Shown here: positions 1-5,516 of the stretch, in pieces
How positions within the stretch are numbered: the first letter of the stretch is position 1
Layout: each line of letters begins with the position of its first letter
NCBI GenBank assembly: GCA_028865845.1
Contig: JAGWJK010000307.1
Span: forward strand, 1-6,012
Source of the DNA: Rhizobiaceae bacterium
GTDB taxonomy: Bacteria > Pseudomonadota > Alphaproteobacteria > Rhizobiales > Rhizobiaceae
Length of the DNA stretch: 6,012 bases
Direction of reading: 5' to 3'
Translations under genes and position numbers: made by a program
The notes under the pieces: generated by a model
The model's input: only the letters and a program-made list of their open reading frames with translations
Database searches by the model: none
Told to the model about the DNA's origin: nothing

Positions 1-99
1 AAGGCCGAAGCGGAATCGATCATCTCTTCGGTCCGGCTCGTCGTTCGCGAAAGCTGCGGAGCGGCCAATCACGACGTGGCGGCGAGGGTCGGGACATGA
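1..99 (+). CDS. Possible 3' end of an upstream gene (partial, unidentified)
   Basis: Reading frame 1 is open from the window edge to a TGA at 97-99 and would encode a 32-residue C-terminal tail ending in DVAARVGT. About three quarters of its codons end in G or C, as in the genes downstream. Frame 2 is also open here, to a TAG at 125-127, with a similar though weaker bias, so the frame choice is not secure. The tail shows no recognisable motif and I cannot name a family. If real, the gene would end 87 nt before the CoA-transferase start and could be a regulator or the preceding operon member; nothing here decides between these. Confidence 0.3.
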   Translation, partial: KAEAESIISSVRLVVRESCGAANHDVAARVGT

Positions 100-186
100 C
101 AGCGCGTTGCGGAGTGATGGGCGCTAGCGCCGCAGCCAATGAATGGCCAATCGGCCGAGACAGTTGAAACAGGACTTCGAACAGAC
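100..186 (+). promoter_or_regulatory. Upstream region of the CoA-transferase gene with a 12-nt palindrome
   Basis: This gap would carry the leader, and possibly the promoter, of the metabolic genes. It contains the perfect palindrome GGCGCTAGCGCC at 120-131, then two GCCAAT words 11 nt apart (135-140 and 146-151) and the 8-nt palindrome TCGGCCGA at 151-158. The palindrome and the helical spacing of the repeats would suit a dimeric regulator, but I see no convincing -35/-10 pair and cannot assign a regulator. GC-rich DNA produces such palindromes by chance fairly often, so the regulatory role is only an inference. Confidence 0.25.
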
Positions 187-1800
187 ATGAGCAAGCACAT
201 CACCCCGGCGCAGGCCGCAGCCCTCATCCCCGATGGAGCCATCGTCTCGGTCTCGTCGTCCAGCGGGCTCGGCTGCCCCGATCTGATGCTGAAGGCGATC
301 GGCGAGCGGTTCGATGCCACTGGCCATCCACGTGAGATCACGACACTGCATCCAATTGCCGCCGGCGACATGAGCGGCATCAAGGGCGTGGACTATATCG
401 CCAAGAAGGGCCTGTTGAAGCGGATCATCGGCGGTTCTTATCCGTCCGGCCCGTCGACCGCCGAGCCGCCGCTCATCTGGCAGATGATCACGAACAACGA
501 GATCCCCGCCTATAACATTCCCTCGGGCATCATGTTCGACATCCATCGCGAAGCGGCTGCGAAACGGCCGGGCGTGCTGACCAAGGTCGGCATCGACACA
601 TTCGTCGATCCGGATCGGCAGGGCTGTGCCATGAACGAGCGTGGAGCCGAGGAGCCGGTCGTCAAGCGCGTGACCTTCGAAGGCGATGACTATCTCTACT
701 TTCCCTCAATCGTGCCGCAGGTGACGATCATCCGTGCAACGACGGCCGATGAGCGCGGCAATCTGACCTACGAACACGAGGGCGCCTATCTCGGCGGGCT
801 GGACCAGGCGCTTGCCGCTCGCAACAATGGCGGCGTCGTCATTGCCCAGGTCAAGCAGATCACCAAGGAAGGCTCGCTCAAGCCGCACGACGTTCGGGTG
901 CCGGGCATGCTCGTCGACTATGTCATCGTCGATCCCGAGCAGAAGCAGACGACGCAGACCCTCTATGATCCGGCCATCTCCGGCGAAATATTCCGTCCGC
1001 TGGATACCTTCCGGGTTCCGGAATTCAACATCCAGAAGGTGATTGCGCGCCGGGTGGCGCAGGAGCTTCAAGCCGGAAGCTGCGTCAATCTCGGCTTCGG
1101 CATTTCGGCGAACGTTCCCCGCATCCTCCTCGAAGAAGGGCTGCACGGCTCAGTTACCTGGGTCATCGAGCAAGGCGCCGTCGGTGGCGTGCCGCTCCTC
1201 GATTTTGCATTCGGCTGCGCTTCCAACGCCGATGCCTACATGCCTTCGCCCTATCAGTTCACCTATTTCCAGGGCGCCGGCTTCGACGCCTCGCTGTTGT
1301 CGTTCCTCGAAATCGGACGCGACGGCTCGGTGAATGTCTCGAAGCTGTCGTTCCGTCCGCACGTCACTGCTGGTGCCGGCGGCTTCGTCGACATCACCGC
1401 CCGCGCTCGGAAGATCGTCTTCTCCGGCATGTTCAATGCCGGCGCAAAACTTGCCGTCACCGATGGCAGGCTGGTGATCGAAAAGGAAGGCAAGCTGAAG
1501 AAGCTGGTCAACGAGGTCGAACACGTGACCTTCTCCGGCCGCCGCGCCATCGAGCAGGGCCAGGATATCACCTATGTCACCGAGCGGTGCGTCATGAAGC
1601 TCACGCCTGATGGCATCAAGCTCACGGAGATCGCCCCCGGCGTCGACCTGCAACAGCACATTCTCGACCAATCGGAATTCCCGCTCATCGTGGCTGACGA
1701 CCTCAGGATCATGGACGCCAAACTCTTCGGGGAGGAGAATATCGGTCTCTCCCTGCCGACCAAAAATGCGCGCGTCCTGGAGGGTACGTTCCATGGTTAG
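187..1800 (+). CDS. Acyl-CoA:acetate/3-ketoacid CoA-transferase, YdiF/propionate CoA-transferase (Pct) type
   Basis: This is a family I CoA-transferase with the alpha and beta halves fused in one 537-residue chain (COG4670), close in length to E. coli YdiF and clostridial propionate CoA-transferase. Such cytoplasmic enzymes move CoA from a donor such as acetyl-CoA to short carboxylic acids through a glutamyl-CoA thioester. The N-terminal half carries the glycine-rich GLGCP segment at residues 27-31. The beta half carries NLGFGIS around residues 301-307 and VIEQGAVGG, whose Glu328 fits the catalytic glutamate of the family. I chose the ATG at 187 because an AGGA-like ribosome site (171-174) precedes it and the family usually starts near the KHITPAQAAALIPDGA segment. 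An in-frame ATG at 139 would add 16 residues without a ribosome site. The last 8 nt overlap the next gene, suggesting coupled translation. The acid substrate cannot be read from the sequence; propionate, acrylate, lactate, butyrate or acetoacetate are all possible for this family. Confidence 0.93.
   Translation: MSKHITPAQAAALIPDGAIVSVSSSSGLGCPDLMLKAIGERFDATGHPREITTLHPIAAGDMSGIKGVDYIAKKGLLKRIIGGSYPSGPSTAEPPLIWQMITNNEIPAYNIPSGIMFDIHREAAAKRPGVLTKVGIDTFVDPDRQGCAMNERGAEEPVVKRVTFEGDDYLYFPSIVPQVTIIRATTADERGNLTYEHEGAYLGGLDQALAARNNGGVVIAQVKQITKEGSLKPHDVRVPGMLVDYVIVDPEQKQTTQTLYDPAISGEIFRPLDTFRVPEFNIQKVIARRVAQELQAGSCVNLGFGISANVPRILLEEGLHGSVTWVIEQGAVGGVPLLDFAFGCASNADAYMPSPYQFTYFQGAGFDASLLSFLEIGRDGSVNVSKLSFRPHVTAGAGGFVDITARARKIVFSGMFNAGAKLAVTDGRLVIEKEGKLKKLVNEVEHVTFSGRRAIEQGQDITYVTERCVMKLTPDGIKLTEIAPGVDLQQHILDQSEFPLIVADDLRIMDAKLFGEENIGLSLPTKNARVLEGTFHG
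1779..1784 (+). promoter_or_regulatory. Ribosome binding site that fixes the hydratase start
   Basis: GGAGGG lies inside the end of the CoA-transferase gene, 8 nt before the ATG at 1793. The hydratase frame is open further upstream, to an ATG at 1610, but that start would add 61 low-complexity residues read out of frame from the transferase gene. The ribosome site therefore supports 1793. Confidence 0.8.
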
Positions 1801-2572
1801 CGGCACGGTAAAAGTCGACATCGAAGGTCACGTCGCGATCATGACCGTCTCGCGGCCGGAAAAGCTGAACGCCCTCGATCTCGACATGCTCAGGGCTTTG
1901 AGCGAAGCGGCGGATGCGGTCGAAGCCAATGCTGAGGTTCGCGTCGCGATCCTGACCGGCGAGGGCAAGGGCTTTTCCGCCGGCGGCGACATCAGGGCCT
2001 GGGGCGGCATGCGGCCCGAAGAGTTCGGCCATGCCTGGGTTCGTCACGGACACCGCATTTTCGAACGGCTTGCAACGCTCAGGGTTCCGCTGGTCGCGGC
2101 TTTGAACGGCCATGCATTGGGTGGCGGGCTGGAGCTTGCCGGTGTTGCCGATATCCGCATCGCCGAAGAGCACATCAAGATCGGTCTTCCGGAAACCGGT
2201 CTTGGCATGGTGCCGGGTTGGTCCGGCACGCAGCGCTTGGTCAAGCGCTTCGGCGCGCAACTCGTGCGGCGCATGGCGCTCGGCGGCGAAGTTTTCTCGG
2301 CGGAGGAGGCGAAGCTTCTCGGCATCGTCGATGCCGTGACGGCGACCGGCAATTCCGTCGCTGCCGCAAAAGATTATGCCGCCCGCATCGCGGCGAGGGG
2401 ACCGGCTGCCCTCGAAGTCGTCAAGCTGATGATCGCTTCGGCAAATGGTGAGGACAACGGCACCGCCGTCGAGGCGCTGGGCTCGATCCTCGCCGCCAAG
2501 ACCGGTGACCTCAAGGAGGGTGTTGCTTCCTTCACGGAAAAGCGCCCGGCACAGTTCAAAGGAGAATGGTAA
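1793..2572 (+). CDS. Enoyl-CoA hydratase/isomerase (crotonase) family protein
   Basis: A 259-residue crotonase-fold protein, the usual length for a single-domain enoyl-CoA hydratase. It adds water to, or removes it from, a CoA thioester in the cytoplasm. The N-terminal VSRPEKLNAL segment (residues 19-28) is typical of the family. FSAGGDI (residues 61-67) and NGHALGGGLELA (residues 105-116) are the two segments whose backbone NH groups form the oxyanion hole. Both acid residues of true hydratases are present with the 20-residue spacing of the rat mitochondrial enzyme: Glu114 in GGGLE and Glu134 in GLPE. This favours hydratase over isomerase, dehalogenase or hydrolase members. The start overlaps the CoA-transferase end by 8 nt and the stop shares a base with the aldehyde dehydrogenase start, so the three enzymes are almost certainly co-transcribed. 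PaaG/CaiD-like relatives are hard to separate by eye and the acyl chain is unknown. Confidence 0.92.
   Translation: MVSGTVKVDIEGHVAIMTVSRPEKLNALDLDMLRALSEAADAVEANAEVRVAILTGEGKGFSAGGDIRAWGGMRPEEFGHAWVRHGHRIFERLATLRVPLVAALNGHALGGGLELAGVADIRIAEEHIKIGLPETGLGMVPGWSGTQRLVKRFGAQLVRRMALGGEVFSAEEAKLLGIVDAVTATGNSVAAAKDYAARIAARGPAALEVVKLMIASANGEDNGTAVEALGSILAAKTGDLKEGVASFTEKRPAQFKGEW
2558..2564 (+). promoter_or_regulatory. Ribosome binding site that decides the aldehyde dehydrogenase start
   Basis: AAAGGAG, with GGAG at 2561-2564, lies just inside the hydratase gene. Two in-frame ATGs follow: 2566, only 1 nt from GGAG, and 2572, 7 nt away. Normal spacing favours 2572, which gives a TAATG stop/start junction and a protein beginning MTVLV rather than MVMTVLV. 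Confidence 0.7.
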
Positions 2573-4092
2573 TGACGGTTCTGGTTACTCCGAAGGCTCT
2601 CGGCGACCATAAGGCCCGCGATTTCAAGATGCTGATCGACGGCAAGTGGGAGGCCGGATCGTCGCAGCCGATCGAGCGCGTCGCTCCGAGCCACGGTGTC
2701 GTCGTCAGCCGCTTTCCGGCCGGCTCGAAGGCCGATGCCGTCAAGGCGATTGGGGCCGCCCGCAAGGCATTCGACAATGGTCCCTGGCCGAGGATGACCG
2801 CATCCGAACGCTCGGCGATTCTGCTCAAGGCGGCCGACCTGATTGCGGCGCGCTCCGAGGAACTGGCCTACCTCGACGCCATCGAGGCCGGCAAGCCGAT
2901 TTCGCAGGTTCGCGGCGAAATCGCCGGTTCCGTGGACATCTGGCGCTATGCCGCGGCCCTTGCGCGCGACCTGCACGGCGAAAGCTACAACACGCTGGGC
3001 GACGGAACGCTCGGTGTCGTGTTGCGCGAGGCGATCGGCGTCGTCTCCATCATCACACCCTGGAATTTCCCGTTCCTGATTGTCGGCCAGAAGCTTCCCT
3101 TCGCGCTCGCCGCAGGCTGCACGACGGTGGTCAAGCCGTCCGAGCTGACCTCGGGCTCGACGGTGCTGCTCGGCGAAATCCTGCAGCAGGCCGGCGTGCC
3201 CGATGGCGTCGTCAATATCGTCACCGGCACTGGGCCTGAGGTCGGCGCCGTCATGACGACCCATCCCGAGGTCGACATGGTTTCCTTCACGGGATCGACC
3301 GGCGTCGGTAAGCTGACGATGACCAATGCCGCCCAGACGCTGAAGAAGGTCTCGCTGGAACTCGGCGGCAAGAATCCGCAGATCGTATTCCCGGATGCCG
3401 ATCTCGACGCGTTTATCGATGCAGCCGTGTTTGGCGCCTATTTCAATGCCGGCGAATGCTGCAACGCCGGCTCTCGCCTGATCCTTCACAAGAGCATCGC
3501 TTCCGACGTCGTCAGACGCGTCGCCGAACTCTCGAAGGACGTCAAGGTCGGCGATCCGCTCGATCCGAGCACGCAGGTGGGCGCGATCATCACGCCGCAG
3601 CACCTGGAAAAGATATCCGGCTATCTTGCCGGCGCCAGAGACAGCGGCGCCAAGGTCGCCCACGGCGGCGAAACGGTCGATTTCGGTATGGGTCAGTTCA
3701 TGGCGCCGACGATCCTCGAAGCCGTGACGCCGAACATGGCCGTTGCCCGCGAGGAAGTCTTCGGGCCGGTGCTTTCCGTCCTCACCTTCGAGACGACGGC
3801 GGAAGCGATAGAGATCGCCAACTCCATCGATTACGGCCTTTCCGCCGGCGTCTGGAGCCGCGACATGGACACCTGCCTGACGATCGGCCGCAAGGTCCGG
3901 GCCGGGACGGTCTGGATGAACACCTTCATGGACGGCGCCTCCGAGCTGCCGTTCGGCGGCTACAAGCAATCCGGCCTCGGCCGCGAACTCGGTCGCCACG
4001 CTGTCGAAGACTACACCGAGACCAAGACGCTCAACATGCATATCGGCGCGCGCACCAACTGGTGGATGCCGAAGAGGGAAACGCTGGCATAG
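2572..4092 (+). CDS. NAD-type aldehyde dehydrogenase (ALDH superfamily)
   Basis: A 506-residue cytoplasmic aldehyde dehydrogenase that should oxidise an aldehyde to its carboxylic acid with NAD(P)+. Family landmarks occur in order: PWNFP with oxyanion Asn165; KPSE at 188-191, whose Glu is typical of NAD-preferring members; the cofactor-binding FTGSTGVG at 239-246; LELGGKNP with general-base Glu263; GECCNAGSR with catalytic Cys297 (second Cys of the pair); EEVFGPV with Glu395 and Phe397; and the C-terminal LPFGGYKQSGLGRE. The 34-residue gap from Glu263 to Cys297 equals that of human ALDH2 (268 to 302). The overall pattern resembles the betaine-aldehyde and aminobutyraldehyde dehydrogenase subgroup, but substrate cannot be assigned by eye. 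It is translationally linked to the hydratase, so its acid product may feed the CoA-transferase; that is an inference. The ATG at 2566 is the alternative start. Confidence 0.95.
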   Translation: MTVLVTPKALGDHKARDFKMLIDGKWEAGSSQPIERVAPSHGVVVSRFPAGSKADAVKAIGAARKAFDNGPWPRMTASERSAILLKAADLIAARSEELAYLDAIEAGKPISQVRGEIAGSVDIWRYAAALARDLHGESYNTLGDGTLGVVLREAIGVVSIITPWNFPFLIVGQKLPFALAAGCTTVVKPSELTSGSTVLLGEILQQAGVPDGVVNIVTGTGPEVGAVMTTHPEVDMVSFTGSTGVGKLTMTNAAQTLKKVSLELGGKNPQIVFPDADLDAFIDAAVFGAYFNAGECCNAGSRLILHKSIASDVVRRVAELSKDVKVGDPLDPSTQVGAIITPQHLEKISGYLAGARDSGAKVAHGGETVDFGMGQFMAPTILEAVTPNMAVAREEVFGPVLSVLTFETTAEAIEIANSIDYGLSAGVWSRDMDTCLTIGRKVRAGTVWMNTFMDGASELPFGGYKQSGLGRELGRHAVEDYTETKTLNMHIGARTNWWMPKRETLA

Positions 4093-4129
4093 CCGGCAAC
4101 GAGACTGCGCCTGAGGAGGGCGGGTGATC

Positions 4130-4152
4130 GGCGCGGGAATGGGTCCCGCGCC
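4130..4152 (+). other. Perfect 9-bp hairpin between the enzyme genes and the transporter genes
   Basis: GGCGCGGGA (4130-4138) pairs exactly with TCCCGCGCC (4144-4152) around a 5-nt loop. It lies 37 nt after the aldehyde dehydrogenase stop and 26 nt before the binding-protein start. No run of T follows, so it is not a classic intrinsic terminator. It could be a partial attenuator, an RNA-stability or processing element that raises binding-protein message, or the 3' end of the enzyme transcript. Which one applies cannot be read from the sequence. Confidence 0.6.
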
Positions 4153-4178
4153 ACAACTTGCAAACTGGGAGGACATCA

Positions 4179-5441
4179 ATGCGCAAGTTACTAACGACGA
4201 CAGCTTTGATCGCGCTGGCTTTGGCCGGCGCGACCGCCGGCGCACGTGCGGCGGACGTGAAAGAAGTGCAGATGCTTCATTGGTGGACGTCGGGCGGCGA
4301 AGCAGCCGCGCTGAACGTCCTCAAGCAGGACCTCGCCAAGGAAGGCTATGCTTGGAAGGACGTTCCGGTAGCAGGCGGTGGTGGCGACGCCGCAATGACG
4401 GCGCTCAAGGCGATGGTTGCCGCCGGCAATTATCCGACCGCATCGCAGATGCTCGGCTATACTGTTCTCGACTACGCACAGGCCGGCGTCATGGGCGACC
4501 TGACCGAGACCGCGAAGAAGGAAGGCTGGGACAAGGCCGTTCCGGAAGCGCTGCAGAAGTTTTCCGTCTATAACGGCAAGTGGGTCGCCGTTCCGGTCAA
4601 CGTTCATTCGGTCAATTGGCTTTGGATCAACAAGGCCGTCATGGACAAGATCGGCGGAAAACAGCCGAAGACCTTCGACGACCTGATCGCGCTGCTCGAC
4701 AAGGCCAAGGCGGCCGGCGTCACGCCGCTCGCGCTTGGTGGCCAGAACTGGCAGGAAGCGACGATGTTCGACTCGATCGTCATGTCGACCGGCGGACCTG
4801 AGTTCTACAAGAAGGCGATGAACGATCTCGACGAGGACTCGCTGAAGTCTGACACGATGAAGAAGTCCTTCGATAACCTTGCCAAGATCGTCAAGTACGT
4901 CGACCCGAACTTCTCGGGCCGCGACTGGAACCTGGCGACCGCGATGGTCATCAAGGGCGATGCGCTCGTTCAGGTCATGGGCGACTGGGCCAAGGGCGAA
5001 TTCGTTGCCGCCAAGAAGAAGCCCGGCACTGATTACCTTTGCTATCGCTTCCCCGGCACCGAAGGCAGCGTGATCTATAACTCCGACATGTTCGGCATGT
5101 TCAACGTGCCTGCCGATCGCAAGTCGGCCCAGGTCGCGCTTGCGACGGCAACGCTGTCGAAGAGCTTCCAGTCGGCCTTCAACGTCGTCAAGGGTTCGGT
5201 TCCGGCCCGCACCGACGTGCCGGACACCGCCTTCGACGAATGCGGCAAGATGGGCATGGCCAACCTGAAGGCAGCCAATGCCGACGGCAAGCTCGTCGGC
5301 TCGCTCGCCCAGGGTTACGGCGCACCGCCGGCAATCGCGAACGCTTACAAGGACGTCGTTTCCAAGTTCGTCCATGGTCAGATCAAAACCTCCGACGAGG
5401 CTGTGCAGCAGCTCGTCCAGGCGATCGACGACGCCAAGTAA
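4179..5441 (+). CDS. CUT1-family sugar ABC transporter periplasmic binding protein, glucose-binding (GtsA-like) branch
   Basis: A 420-residue extracellular solute-binding protein of the SBP_bac_1/COG1653 type that should capture a sugar in the periplasm and deliver it to the permease downstream. The ATG at 4179 has GGGAGGA at 4167-4173 about 5 nt upstream; an in-frame TTG at 4158 is less likely. Residues 1-24 form a Sec signal peptide: MRK, a hydrophobic core, and a probable cut at ARA|AD. The mature start LHWWTSGGE (33-41), the PVNVHSVNW segment, GGQNWQ and MGDWAKGEF match what I recall of Pseudomonas and Thermus glucose-binding proteins. Trp35, Trp36, Glu41, Trp270 and Lys338 suit sugar stacking and hydrogen bonding. 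The only two cysteines, Cys288 and Cys355, lie in the mature part and could form a disulfide. Two expected ligand positions appear changed (Leu92, Gln378), so the exact sugar is uncertain. It is the first gene of the transporter group. Confidence 0.93.
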   Translation: MRKLLTTTALIALALAGATAGARAADVKEVQMLHWWTSGGEAAALNVLKQDLAKEGYAWKDVPVAGGGGDAAMTALKAMVAAGNYPTASQMLGYTVLDYAQAGVMGDLTETAKKEGWDKAVPEALQKFSVYNGKWVAVPVNVHSVNWLWINKAVMDKIGGKQPKTFDDLIALLDKAKAAGVTPLALGGQNWQEATMFDSIVMSTGGPEFYKKAMNDLDEDSLKSDTMKKSFDNLAKIVKYVDPNFSGRDWNLATAMVIKGDALVQVMGDWAKGEFVAAKKKPGTDYLCYRFPGTEGSVIYNSDMFGMFNVPADRKSAQVALATATLSKSFQSAFNVVKGSVPARTDVPDTAFDECGKMGMANLKAANADGKLVGSLAQGYGAPPAIANAYKDVVSKFVHGQIKTSDEAVQQLVQAIDDAK

Positions 5442-5454
5442 GCCGGACTGTGAA

Positions 5455-5480
5455 GTCTTCCCCGCCTTGGCGGGGAAGAC
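5455..5480 (+). repeat. Perfect 12-bp hairpin between binding-protein and permease genes
   Basis: GTCTTCCCCGCC (5455-5466) and GGCGGGGAAGAC (5469-5480) are exact reverse complements separated by TT, so in RNA an 11-bp stem with a 4-nt loop is likely. It begins 13 nt after the binding-protein stop. It lacks a T run, so complete termination is unlikely. Hairpins here are well known to protect the upstream binding-protein message or partly attenuate transcription, giving more binding protein than permease, as in the REP elements between malE and malF. Its form also resembles GC-rich dispersed palindromes that I recall from rhizobial intergenic regions. Confidence 0.8.
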
Positions 5481-5502
5481 GCTTCGGTCGACCTACCCCT
5501 TG

Positions 5503-5508
5503 AAGGGA
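5503..5508 (+). promoter_or_regulatory. Ribosome binding site that decides the permease start
   Basis: AAGGGA lies 8 nt before the ATG at 5517. Another in-frame ATG at 5508 overlaps this site and would leave no spacing, so 5517 is the better start; 5508 would add only three residues (MIT). Confidence 0.65.
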
Positions 5509-5516
5509 TGATTACC

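Noticed and set aside
139..186. A 16-residue longer N-terminus for the CoA-transferase from the ATG at 139.
   Set aside because: No ribosome site precedes it and the residues do not resemble the family N-terminus; the ATG at 187 fits better.
124..546. A 140-codon - strand frame over the upstream gap and start of the CoA-transferase, which could suggest a divergent gene.
   Set aside because: Most of it lies opposite the well-supported transferase coding sequence and its translation has no recognisable domain.
1610..1792. A 61-residue N-terminal extension of the enoyl-CoA hydratase.
   Set aside because: The extension is Ser/Arg-rich out-of-frame reading of the CoA-transferase gene, and a strong ribosome site points to the ATG at 1793.
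2374..4245. A 623-codon open frame on the - strand opposite the hydratase end and aldehyde dehydrogenase.
   Set aside because: It mirrors a well-supported + strand gene. Long antisense frames are normal in GC-rich DNA with strong third-position bias, and its translation shows no family motif.
4124..4573. A GTG-started + strand frame preceded by GAGGAGGG, running through the hairpin at 4130-4152 and into the binding-protein gene.
   Set aside because: Its ribosome site looks good, but it overlaps the binding-protein gene for nearly 400 nt in another frame and encodes low-complexity Arg/Gly-rich sequence. A short leader-peptide role is not excluded but has no support.
4191..5375. A 394-codon open frame on the - strand opposite the binding-protein gene.
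   Set aside because: The + strand frame has a signal peptide, ribosome site and clear family motifs; the antisense product is an arginine/glycine-rich shadow.
5455..5480. Intrinsic transcription terminator after the binding-protein gene.
   Set aside because: The stem is strong, but no T-rich stretch follows and the permease gene continues in the same direction, so a complete stop is unlikely.
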